Below, piece after piece: positions 1 to 5,579 of a stretch of 5,579 nucleotides of DNA (position 1 is its first letter; every line of letters begins with the position of its first letter). Origin of the DNA: Christensenella sp. UBA941. Lineage in GTDB: Bacteria > Bacillota > Clostridia > Christensenellales > UBA941. The stretch lies in the NCBI GenBank assembly GCA_002293365.1, contig DBDD01000102.1, positions 1 to 5,579 of the forward strand, given 5' to 3'. Under the pieces are notes generated by a model that ran no database searches, was not told where the DNA came from, and worked only from the letters and a program-made list of their open reading frames with translations. The position numbers and the translations under genes are program-made.

Positions 1-678
1 AAAGGCCTGTCCACGACGCAGGTTTTCATTATTGCGCTTGCGGGGACGCTGCTCGCGGTCGGCGGGCTTTGGATGCTTGTACTTTCGCACGAGGGCGACT
101 TAGCAGAGGCGCGCGCAGAGGCTGCGCTGCGTTCGTTCGAGCTATCGGAGCTTGCGCCTTTGTCGTCGCTGGATAGCCAGATGGCGGCGTCTCTGGGCGC
201 GCTGCCGAGCGCTTTAGAGCCATACGTCGCGCCGGAGCGGCCGCAATACGAAACCGAGCGGGAGATCGAGCGCGCGATGAGAACGCATACCGACTATAAA
301 GCAATCGCGAAGCTGACAATTGAGAAGCTCGACCTGACGCTTCCGATTCTTGAGGACTGTACGACGCAATCGCTTAAGATATCGGTATGCAAATTTCAGG
401 GGCCGGAGCCGATGCAGCCGGGCAATCTCGTCGTTACCGGGCATAACTACAAAAACGGCGCGCATTTCGGGCGGCTGGACGAGCTTACAATCGACGACGA
501 GGTTATAATTACGGACGCGAACGGCGACTTCCGGCGCTATTTTGTCTACGAGATTTTAATAGTCCAGCCTGACGACCTCGCGGCCCTCGATACGGGCACA
601 AATACAAATGCCGTTACGCTTGTGACATGCGCCGAAGACGGACAGATGCGCCTGCTCGTTAAGTGCCGCGCAATTTGA
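1..678 (+). CDS. Sortase (membrane-anchored cysteine transpeptidase), 5'-truncated by the window edge
   Basis: Sortases cut a C-terminal sorting signal in surface proteins and join them to the cell wall or to pilin subunits, acting outside the membrane. The frame is open from base 1 (225 codons visible). The ATG at 73 is not the likely start, because the codons before it (about 22-84) encode a hydrophobic helix, the expected N-terminal signal anchor; the true start lies upstream. An acidic, Ala-rich linker follows, then the catalytic domain (roughly 291-675). The family triad is visible: His in TGHN (codon 442-444), Cys in TLVTC (628-630) and Arg in MRLLV (649-651). Cys and Arg are only seven residues apart, so the beta7-beta8 loop is short, and the protein ends soon after. 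I cannot assign a class with confidence. No LPxTG-like substrate is encoded in this window. The next gene begins 86 bases downstream. Confidence 0.9.
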   Translation, partial: KGLSTTQVFIIALAGTLLAVGGLWMLVLSHEGDLAEARAEAALRSFELSELAPLSSLDSQMAASLGALPSALEPYVAPERPQYETEREIERAMRTHTDYKAIAKLTIEKLDLTLPILEDCTTQSLKISVCKFQGPEPMQPGNLVVTGHNYKNGAHFGRLDELTIDDEVIITDANGDFRRYFVYEILIVQPDDLAALDTGTNTNAVTLVTCAEDGQMRLLVKCRAI

Positions 679-764
679 CGCATTTTTTTACGCACGAGAA
701 GGATTCACGGCATACCATACCGAATATTGCCAGACTATAAATTGAATTCCGACAGGAGAACGGT

Positions 765-1565
765 ATGAAGCTGTGTTTTTCGACGCTCGCTTGCCCCGAA
801 TGGACATGGGACGAGATTCTAGCTTTCGCGAAAGAGAACGGCTATTCGGGGGTCGAAGTACGCGGCGTGCTTTCAGAGCTCCATGTCAACAACATGCCTC
901 AATTCCAACCCCACGCAATTGAAGCGACCAAGGCGCAGCTTCGCGAGCGGGGGCTTCAAATATCCTGCCTGTCGAGCGCATGCGAAATACAGCGCCCCGT
1001 CGTTTGGGAGCAAACGCGCGATATGGCGCTAAAGTATATAGACGCCGCGCAAGCGATGGGGATTCCATATGTACGGGTTTTGGCGGATGTCGCGCCCAGC
1101 CCTATGGGGAAGGTAGACGAGTTTACTATTCGATTCGCGGCGAAAGAGCTCGGCGAATACGCCGGGGCGCGCGGCGTAACGATTTTGATCGAGAACAACG
1201 GCGTATTTGCCGATTCGCTGAGGTTTCGCTCCTTACTGGATTCGATAGGCATGGCTTCCGTAGCCGCGCTTTGGGATATCAATCATCCGCTTCGCTTTTT
1301 CGGAGAGACGCCCGAGATGACATACGAAAACCTTGCGCCGTATATCCGGCACGTTCATATCAAGGATTCGTATATGAACGGCGCCCGGGTACAATACTGC
1401 GCGCTCGGCGAGGGCGACTTGCCTATACAAGCGATATTCCGCCTGCTCATGGAAAAAGGCTACGACGGCTATTTCTCGTTCGAGTGGCTCAAGCGCTGGG
1501 AGAAATATCTGGACGAGCCGGAATACGCGTTAAAGGCGTTCAAGAGATATGTGGAGTTCGTTTGA
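765..1565 (+). CDS. Sugar phosphate isomerase/epimerase family protein (AP endonuclease family 2 TIM barrel)
   Basis: This is a 266-residue cytoplasmic protein of the xylose-isomerase-like TIM barrel superfamily (the AP_endonuc_2 group), whose members use a divalent metal to isomerise or epimerise sugars and related hydroxy-ketones. Visible hallmarks, in order, are GVEVRG (E31) near the N-terminus, ILIENN with metal-ligand candidate E143, WDINHP with D171 and H174, RHVHIKD with H196/H198 and D201, the GEGD turn at 215-218, and FSFEW with E240 on the last strand. These match the expected Glu/Asp/His/Glu metal site, and the length is normal for a full single-domain enzyme. The start is set by AGGAG at 754-758, seven bases (only six between) before ATG. 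The stop overlaps the start of the next gene (TGATG), so the two are probably translated together. The substrate cannot be read from the sequence; hydroxypyruvate isomerase, inosose dehydratase and tagatose or psicose epimerase relatives are all possible. Confidence 0.87.
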   Translation: MKLCFSTLACPEWTWDEILAFAKENGYSGVEVRGVLSELHVNNMPQFQPHAIEATKAQLRERGLQISCLSSACEIQRPVVWEQTRDMALKYIDAAQAMGIPYVRVLADVAPSPMGKVDEFTIRFAAKELGEYAGARGVTILIENNGVFADSLRFRSLLDSIGMASVAALWDINHPLRFFGETPEMTYENLAPYIRHVHIKDSYMNGARVQYCALGEGDLPIQAIFRLLMEKGYDGYFSFEWLKRWEKYLDEPEYALKAFKRYVEFV

Positions 1566-1567
1566 TG
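1553..1567 (+). promoter_or_regulatory. Internal ribosome binding site and TGATG stop/start overlap for the glycosyltransferase gene
   Basis: GGAG at 1553-1556 lies eight bases before ATG at 1565-1567, inside the last codons of the isomerase gene. The isomerase stop TGA (1563-1565) shares its final A with this ATG. This decides the start of the downstream gene. The same frame is open back to 980, but the upstream part is Arg-rich out-of-frame translation of the isomerase gene, whereas from 1565 a typical membrane-protein N-terminus begins (MLKKF followed by a hydrophobic helix). The arrangement is classic for translational coupling. Confidence 0.85.
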
Positions 1568-3361
1568 CTAAAAAAGTTTATAACGGCGCGTATCGCCAGC
1601 TATTTCGGCCTTTTTCTATTGTGCGCGTTAGCGCTCTTTATTTTGATTAACAACGCAATACTAGCACCTATGGATAGGTGGGATAGCGCGGCGAACGCGC
1701 TAGTCGCAAGAAATTTTGCTTTCAATGGCATATATGCGTATGATTTACCAGACCTCCCTATATTCTGGTATCCGGCGGCAACGACGGGCTATCCGGTCAT
1801 CTTGCCTGTTGCGTTGCTATATAGCTTGTTTGGCGTTAGCTACGCGAGCACATATGTAATACCTATATTATTCAGATTGCTATTTATCATATTAACACAT
1901 ATCGTATTTCTTCAGCTGACCGATAGAATTTGTTCGTTTGTTTTCACGGCGCTTATTACGCTTGTAACGACCTTTCAGCTTGATGGAGGGGGGTTAGCGT
2001 TAATTGGAGAAATACCTTGCGTTGTATTTATACTTTTATCGGTAAGCCTATTGATTCGCACGCGAGTTCAGGGACTCAAGAAGCGGTCAATGAGAATGTT
2101 ATGTATCGGATGCGGAGCGGCGCTTTCTATTGCGATGATTGTCAAGACAATAGCGATTCCCTTCATAGCCGTGACAATAGTTTTGCTGCTTCTCGAAATT
2201 ACTATATTAAGACGAAATGATAGACGCAGGAGCTTCATGTACGTTGCTATTGGAGCTGCCTTTGCCTTTTGCTTTCTTGAATTATTCAGGCTGTCTCAGT
2301 TTGGGTGGGACATAAACAATTACTTGCAATGGTGGAAAGGTTTGCGCGGCGATATTTTGAATCAAACGGGTACGACGGAATTGATGCAAGGGTTCACCAT
2401 TAACGGCTTCGTTTCTTCGCTGGAAACGCTTAGCCGGTCATTGTACTACAAGGCAAGTCCTGTTATTATGCTTATGAAACTGGCTTTGCCCGCCATCTTG
2501 TATATCCGCTATTTTATTATTAGGCTACAAGAAGCCGGAATAAATAGCAGATCCCGAAAAGCGAGGGGCAAGAAAGCAAAAAAACGCGCGAAAAAACCGG
2601 GAACGATATCGCAGAAAAACAAAAAAGCCGGAAAAGGTAAGGCGATTGTTCTAAGCCGCAGATTCGCAGTTGACGAGTATGCGTTGATATTTGGCGTAGC
2701 GGCTTCCTCAATGCTAATATATGCTATAACACTAGGACAAAATACAGGTCTTGGCGCTCGCCGTCTTAGCGTTTACACGGTTTTACTCGATATATTTTGT
2801 TTGTATTTCCTATGGTCAATTTGTTCATATTGCTTCTCGGCTTTTCGAGATAAAGCCAAAAAAGGCGAGAGGAACAAGAAGATTTTATTCCGCGCGGTTG
2901 CCGTATCGGTATTGGCGGCATATTTGATTTCCCCCAATATTATCGGCCTACTAACGATAAAACCCGACTTTATAAAGGGGCAAGGCTTGGTTTGGCCAAT
3001 GCGGAGATCCACTGACGAGACGGTTAGCCATATCAATAATTTACCGAAAGATTCAGTATTCTATGTATACGCGAAAGATTGGGCGGATTATGCCGTGGTT
3101 TTGTTTTCGGGCATCCGGCCTGCAAAAATGATATACGAGCACACCATGTCGGATATCTATTCATTGGATATTTATGAGAATACATATTTGCTGGCGAATA
3201 TGCGGACAGACGGCACTTGGGATTATTTTTATGAATGGCTGGGCACATTATTCGACTATGAAATATACCGCCAGGTACCGTTTAGTATTTCTTCGAACCC
3301 GAACACCCCCACCAACATGTGGTATGCGATAATAAAGATAAATAGTTATAAATCCGCCTGA
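1565..3361 (+). CDS. Multi-spanning membrane glycosyltransferase, GT-C fold (ArnT/PMT, GT39-like)
   Basis: This 598-residue integral membrane protein probably transfers a sugar from a polyprenyl-phosphate donor on the outer face of the membrane. A first helix (about 12-33) is followed by an external loop with PMDRWDSAANALVARN, where D37/D40 sit where GT-C enzymes keep their catalytic Asp. Next comes TTGYPVILPVALLYSLFG (73-90), close in pattern to the second-helix region of ArnT/PMT proteins, and then GEIPCVVFILLSVSLL (about 148-163), recalling a conserved Glu-containing helix of these families. Many further helices follow, interrupted by a strongly basic, presumably cytoplasmic loop at about 320-366. 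After the last helix (ending near ISPNIIGLL) a soluble tail of roughly 130 residues remains, as in many GT-C proteins. The gene is coupled to the isomerase gene by TGATG and is more AT-rich than the two genes to its left. A flippase or polymerase-like envelope protein is the main alternative; the exact substrate is unknown. Confidence 0.72.
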   Translation: MLKKFITARIASYFGLFLLCALALFILINNAILAPMDRWDSAANALVARNFAFNGIYAYDLPDLPIFWYPAATTGYPVILPVALLYSLFGVSYASTYVIPILFRLLFIILTHIVFLQLTDRICSFVFTALITLVTTFQLDGGGLALIGEIPCVVFILLSVSLLIRTRVQGLKKRSMRMLCIGCGAALSIAMIVKTIAIPFIAVTIVLLLLEITILRRNDRRRSFMYVAIGAAFAFCFLELFRLSQFGWDINNYLQWWKGLRGDILNQTGTTELMQGFTINGFVSSLETLSRSLYYKASPVIMLMKLALPAILYIRYFIIRLQEAGINSRSRKARGKKAKKRAKKPGTISQKNKKAGKGKAIVLSRRFAVDEYALIFGVAASSMLIYAITLGQNTGLGARRLSVYTVLLDIFCLYFLWSICSYCFSAFRDKAKKGERNKKILFRAVAVSVLAAYLISPNIIGLLTIKPDFIKGQGLVWPMRRSTDETVSHINNLPKDSVFYVYAKDWADYAVVLFSGIRPAKMIYEHTMSDIYSLDIYENTYLLANMRTDGTWDYFYEWLGTLFDYEIYRQVPFSISSNPNTPTNMWYAIIKINSYKSA

Positions 3362-3427
3362 TTTTATTGAGGAAAGACGGGTATCCTTTCTTGACTAAGA
3401 GCGCTAAGTATATAAAGAGAAGCGCAT

Positions 3428-3458
3428 AAAAAAAGCCGCGGGCTCGCGGCTTTTAACC
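3428..3458. terminator. Bidirectional intrinsic terminator between convergent genes
   Basis: A perfect 10-bp inverted repeat (aaaagccgcg at 3431-3440, loop ggct at 3441-3444, cgcggctttt at 3445-3454) has a GC-rich core. Read on the minus strand it ends in a run of seven T (the seven A at 3428-3434), ideal for the small minus-strand gene. Read on the plus strand it ends in TTTT followed by AACCTTTT, weaker but plausible for the glycosyltransferase gene, which ends 66 bases before. The right arm overlaps the minus-strand stop codon (3453-3455) by two bases. Confidence 0.88.
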
Positions 3459-3686
3459 TTTTACAAGAAAGTCGAGCAATAGGGCGATATCGTCCGGCTC
3501 GGATAATACGAGCTCCACATCGTCTATGCGGGCTTCCTTGAACATCTGGGTCAGCGCGATATATTGGCAAAGCGTGGATTTAAGGTTTAGCCTGTCGCCC
3601 TCGCTCGTGCACAATTCAACGCGGCCCTTGCACTGGTTCAGCACTTCGAAAAAGCGCTTCGGGTTCGTGATGTTCTTGATCTTCAT
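3453..3686 (-). CDS. Small HPr-like protein lacking the catalytic histidine (77 residues), function unknown
   Basis: I do not recognise a named gene. The start is taken at 3686 because a near-perfect Shine-Dalgarno (AAGGAGGTGA, plus positions 3691-3700) lies just before it; the frame is open further to 3776, but that would place the Shine-Dalgarno and promoter inside the gene. The sequence is soluble, with no signal or membrane segment. Residues 23-45 (VELCTSEGDRLNLKSTLCQY and on) and the tail IDDVELVLSEPDDIALLLDF align by eye with HPr, the PTS phosphocarrier, around the NLKS motif whose Ser is phosphorylated by HPr kinase in Firmicutes (here N34-S37). The active-site His/Arg segment of HPr (IHARP) is represented only by ITNPK at 6-10, with no His anywhere in the protein, so phosphotransfer is not expected. 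The length is slightly below that of HPr (about 85-90). A regulatory or sugar-sensing role is possible but is inference. From memory, similar small clostridial proteins have been given doubtful names by automated pipelines. Confidence 0.8.
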   Translation of the reverse strand: MKIKNITNPKRFFEVLNQCKGRVELCTSEGDRLNLKSTLCQYIALTQMFKEARIDDVELVLSEPDDIALLLDFLVKG

Positions 3687-3690
3687 CGTT

Positions 3691-3700
3691 TCACCTCCTT
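3691..3700 (-). promoter_or_regulatory. Strong Shine-Dalgarno of the HPr-like gene
   Basis: The minus strand reads AAGGAGGTGA, almost fully complementary to the 16S rRNA 3' end, followed by AACG and the ATG at 3686-3684. It fixes the start of the 77-residue protein and suggests efficient translation. Confidence 0.9.
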
Positions 3701-3725
3701 TGGCGTATTCTTTCCCACCTCCCGA

Positions 3726-3755
3726 AGCATAGCATATGGGACGAGCTATTGTCAA
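3726..3755 (-). promoter_or_regulatory. Sigma-A type promoter for the HPr-like gene
   Basis: On the minus strand a perfect TTGACA (plus 3750-3755) is followed by an 18-base spacer and TATGCT (plus 3726-3731; 4 of 6 consensus matches). TGC sits directly upstream of the -10, giving an extended -10 (TGn). A start near 3719 would give a leader of about 33 bases carrying the Shine-Dalgarno. No operator is obvious, so expression may be constitutive. Confidence 0.78.
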
Positions 3756-3802
3756 GCGAGGCTCCAGCAATATCATAAATACACCATTCTAAGAACAAAT
3801 TT

Positions 3803-3841
3803 GCGCCATTTATATTATAATCGCGCCATATAATGTATAAT
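3803..3841 (+). repeat. Imperfect 19-bp direct repeat with TATAAT hexamers upstream of the DUF975 pair
   Basis: Two copies at 3803-3821 and 3823-3841 both begin gcgccat and end tataat, with 15 of 19 positions matching by eye and a period of 20 bp. TATAAT occurs at 3816-3821, 3829-3834 and 3836-3841; one of these is probably the -10 element for the gene at 3871. I find no convincing TTGACA-like -35 at 16-18 bp from any of them. The repeat could be a regulator site overlapping the promoter, or simply a local duplication in AT-rich DNA. Confidence 0.5.
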
Positions 3842-3870
3842 AAAAAAGAATTTATTTAGGGGGTAGAATA

Positions 3871-4653
3871 ATGCTTACTCGCGCGCAGATAAAGGAGAAC
3901 GCCAAGGCGGCGTTCAAACAAGCATATTGGCCTAGCGTAGGCGCGTTTGTACTAGTTGAACTGGTTATTTTCGGCGCGGGCGCGCTGGGATTTATTCCGC
4001 TGCTCGGACTTGCGCTGGTTATTTTACTGACGCCGCTTAGCGTGGGCATGTGCGGCTATTACCTTGGCGTCTACCGCCGCGACGGCGATACGCGCGTCGG
4101 GCGCGCCTTTAGCCTCGCGTTTTCGCAGAATTTCGGGCGCAAGCTCGGAGGCATGCTGTGGATGTGGCTGTGGAGCTTTCTATGGGCTTTACTCGCATAC
4201 GTGCCATTGATTATAGGTATTGTGGCCGCAAACAACGCGCTCATGACTGCGATGGAAGCGAATTTACTTGCAATATACAGCGCGGCGGGAGGCATTTTTG
4301 TCGTGACGATCTTGGCGACGATCGGCTGCTTGATTCCCGCGATTATAAAAATACTTTCATATGCCATGACGCCGTTTATACTCGCGGATTGCCCGAACGT
4401 TTTGGCGACAAACGCGCTGACGCTATCTAAGCGCATGACAAGTGGCCATAAAGGCGAGATTTTCGTTATGAGCCTGAGCTTTATAGGGTGGATATTTTTG
4501 ACTGCGCTAACGTTCGGGATTTTAGGGATATTCTGGACGGGGCCGTATTACATGACGGCGCTGGCGGGGCAGTACGACGAATTGAAACGCAACGCCATCG
4601 CGACGGGAGTGGTTTCGGCGGCGGAGTTTGAGGACGGAGAGCTTAGAGCTTAG
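3871..4653 (+). CDS. DUF975 family integral membrane protein (first of a tandem pair)
   Basis: This 260-residue protein of unknown function matches the DUF975 pattern common in Firmicutes. A short amphipathic, basic N-terminus (AQIKENAKAAFKQAYW, residues 5-20) leads into a helix. A second helix (about 44-66) ends in a cytosolic-looking segment, GVYRRDGDTRVGRAF (66-80). Two further helices cover about 95-120 and 140-162. The hallmark segment LADCPNV plus ALTLSKRMTSGHKGEIF lies at 171-198, then LSFIGW and a last helix to WTGPYYMTALAGQYDEL (222-238). No catalytic motif is visible. The start is supported by AGGGGGT at 3858-3864, and the AT-rich promoter region lies immediately upstream. Its stop is 27 bases before the paralogue at 4681, so the two very likely form one transcript. 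Membrane-stress or envelope-associated roles have been suggested for such families, but nothing here proves one. Confidence 0.87.
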   Translation: MLTRAQIKENAKAAFKQAYWPSVGAFVLVELVIFGAGALGFIPLLGLALVILLTPLSVGMCGYYLGVYRRDGDTRVGRAFSLAFSQNFGRKLGGMLWMWLWSFLWALLAYVPLIIGIVAANNALMTAMEANLLAIYSAAGGIFVVTILATIGCLIPAIIKILSYAMTPFILADCPNVLATNALTLSKRMTSGHKGEIFVMSLSFIGWIFLTALTFGILGIFWTGPYYMTALAGQYDELKRNAIATGVVSAAEFEDGELRA

Positions 4654-4680
4654 AACGATGATTTTAGTGGAGGCGGCTTT

Positions 4681-5505
4681 ATGCTTGCACGCGCACAGAT
4701 AAAGGAGAACGCGAAAGGCGCGTTCAGAACGGCGTATTGGCCGAGCGTGGGTACTTTTATCTTACTATACTTGATTATTTCCGTACCTAATATTGTTAGC
4801 GTCCTGACGGAACATTCCTTCTTTTCCGCCCTTATCTCACTGTTTGCCCTTGCTGTGACAATAGTCCTTTCGCCGCTTGGCGTGGGCATGTGCGGCTATT
4901 TCTTGGGCGTCTACCGCCGCGACGGCGACACGCGCACGGGACGCGCCTTTAACATCGCGTTTTCGCAGAACTACGGGCGCAAGCTCGGCGGCATGGCGTG
5001 GACGTTACTTTGGAGCTTCCTTTGGGCGCTGATCGCGTATGTGCCTTTATTCTTCTGGATAGTAGCCAGCGCCGGAGCGTATGCCCAAGCATTTTTGTAC
5101 GGGTATTCCGTGGCGGCGTTCTTTGAAAGCATGCAATCGTGGACGGTGCTTCTTATCGTCGCGACAATCGGCTGCATGATTCCATTTATTATCAAGATGC
5201 TTTCGTACCACATGACGTATTATATACTCGCGGACTGCCCGAACGTTACGGCGATAAACGCGCTTAAGCTATCTAAACGCATGACTAGAGGCCATAAGGG
5301 AGACATTTTCGTAATGGGCCTGAGCTTTGTCGGGTGGAATATTTTGACCATTTTGACGTTTGGGATTTTGGGCGTATTTTGGACGGGGCCATACTACATG
5401 ACCGCTCTGGCGGGGCAATACGACGAAATGAAGCGCTGCGCAATTGAAACAGGCGCGGTTTCGGCGGCGGAGTTTGAGGGCGGGTATTTAGAGCTTAGAG
5501 ATTAG
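4681..5505 (+). CDS. DUF975 family integral membrane protein (second of a tandem pair)
   Basis: This is a 274-residue paralogue of the preceding gene, of unknown function. The same landmarks are present: AQIKENAKGAFRTAYW at the N-terminus, GVYRRDGDTRTGRAF at 76-90, LADCPNV with ALKLSKRMTRGHKGDIF after about 180, LSFVGW, and WTGPYYMTALAGQYDEM near the C-terminus. Compared by eye, residues 65-125 are about 80% identical to residues 55-115 of its neighbour, and the C-terminal 107 or so are about 79% identical. The region between the first two helices (+10 residues) and a loop near 126-160 (+2 residues, richer in Tyr and Phe) are largely unalike. GGAGG at 4669-4673 supports the start. The gene lies 27 bases after its neighbour and probably shares its transcript; the pair may form a hetero-oligomer. 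No terminator is seen directly after the stop. Confidence 0.87.
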   Translation: MLARAQIKENAKGAFRTAYWPSVGTFILLYLIISVPNIVSVLTEHSFFSALISLFALAVTIVLSPLGVGMCGYFLGVYRRDGDTRTGRAFNIAFSQNYGRKLGGMAWTLLWSFLWALIAYVPLFFWIVASAGAYAQAFLYGYSVAAFFESMQSWTVLLIVATIGCMIPFIIKMLSYHMTYYILADCPNVTAINALKLSKRMTRGHKGDIFVMGLSFVGWNILTILTFGILGVFWTGPYYMTALAGQYDEMKRCAIETGAVSAAEFEGGYLELRD

Positions 5506-5579
5506 AGCGCCTTAAACACCCGGCGGCTGTGATTTAGGGTCGCCTCTCTGGGGTCGGACCACCCCGCCGTCTGCGGACG
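5506..5579. other. GC-rich hairpin-containing tail, possible edge of an interspersed repeat
   Basis: Two small hairpins stand side by side: ggggt (5550-5554) with acccc (5561-5565), and cgtc (5568-5571) with gacg (5576-5579). Neither is followed by a T run within the window, so this is not a clear intrinsic terminator. On the minus strand the frame ending at TAA 5504-5502 is open to the window edge (25 codons), too short to call as a gene. The GC-rich, palindromic character running off the edge would fit an intergenic repeat element. Confidence 0.35.

Larger units (their letters stand above)
3871..5505 (+). repeat. Tandem gene duplication (two DUF975 units)
   Basis: Three aligned blocks show the duplication: 3871-3948 with 4681-4758 (offset 810), 4033-4206 with 4873-5046 (offset 840), and 4315-4635 with 5161-5481 (offset 846). 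The final 15 bases including the stop (4639-4653 and 5491-5505) differ at one position. The changing offsets mark insertions in the two divergent segments. Shared stop-codon context shows the copied unit reached to the end of the gene. Confidence 0.88.

Noticed and set aside
73..75. ATG at 73 as the sortase start
   Set aside because: It would cut off the hydrophobic anchor encoded by codons 22-84, and the frame remains open to the left edge.
664..690. Possible terminator after the sortase (T run at 683-689)
   Set aside because: The seven-T run is present, but the sequence before it forms only a three-base stem (gcg/cgc), too weak to call.
727..742. Promoter for the isomerase gene (TATAAA at 736-741)
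   Set aside because: A -10-like hexamer exists, but no -35 lies 16-18 bases upstream; TTGCCA at 727-732 is far too close. The gene may be read from an upstream promoter.
980..1564. Extension of the glycosyltransferase frame by 195 codons upstream of 1565
   Set aside because: It lies wholly inside the isomerase gene in another frame and reads as Arg-rich nonsense, while 1565 has its own GGAG and a normal membrane-protein N-terminus.
3391..3416. TTGACT followed by TATAAA on the plus strand
   Set aside because: The spacing is about 14 bases, there is no plus-strand gene before 3871, and the terminator hairpin follows at once.
3687..3776. Longer N-terminus for the minus-strand small protein
   Set aside because: The added 30 residues would cover the strong Shine-Dalgarno and the -10/-35 promoter; the start at 3686 explains both.
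4071..4436. Long minus-strand open frames opposite the DUF975 genes
   Set aside because: They mirror the well-supported plus-strand genes, appear in both paralogues only because the DNA is duplicated, and lack ribosome binding sites.

Overview
The window looks like a piece of a Gram-positive, low-to-moderate GC bacterial chromosome, most likely an uncultured Clostridia-type Firmicute. The grounds are a sortase, two DUF975-type membrane proteins, strong AGGAGG-type ribosome binding sites, consensus-like sigma-A promoter elements, an intrinsic hairpin/T-run terminator, and a small protein resembling Gram-positive HPr around its NLKS regulatory-serine motif. Species-level assignment is not possible from this sequence alone.

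Layout, left to right. (1) The 3' part of a membrane-anchored sortase, open to the left edge and ending at 678. (2) A two-gene unit: a TIM-barrel sugar phosphate isomerase/epimerase-like protein (765-1565), whose stop codon overlaps the start of a multi-spanning GT-C-like membrane glycosyltransferase (1565-3361) in a TGATG junction. (3) A convergent arrangement: a perfect 10-bp hairpin at 3431-3454 probably terminates transcription from both sides. It serves the glycosyltransferase gene on the left and a 77-residue minus-strand gene (3686 down to 3453) on the right. That small gene has its own near-consensus promoter and a near-ideal Shine-Dalgarno, and it encodes what looks like a HPr fold without the catalytic histidine. 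(4) A divergent AT-rich intergenic region with a 20-bp-period direct repeat and three TATAAT hexamers. It leads into two tandem, clearly duplicated DUF975 membrane protein genes (3871-4653 and 4681-5505). (5) A short GC-rich, hairpin-containing tail (5506-5579) that runs off the right edge and may be the edge of an interspersed repeat.

How the genes may work together: the isomerase and the glycosyltransferase are very likely co-translated, and both concern sugars. A reasonable inference is that the pair handles a lipid-linked sugar or cell-envelope glycan, with the sortase as a separate envelope function nearby. The HPr-like gene and the DUF975 pair look like independent transcription units. 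No mobile element, CRISPR array, tRNA or rRNA was seen. No complete multi-gene system of an unrecognised kind was found. The most unusual items are the His-less HPr-like protein, the lysine/arginine-rich loop inside the glycosyltransferase, and the block-wise divergence of the tandem DUF975 paralogues.
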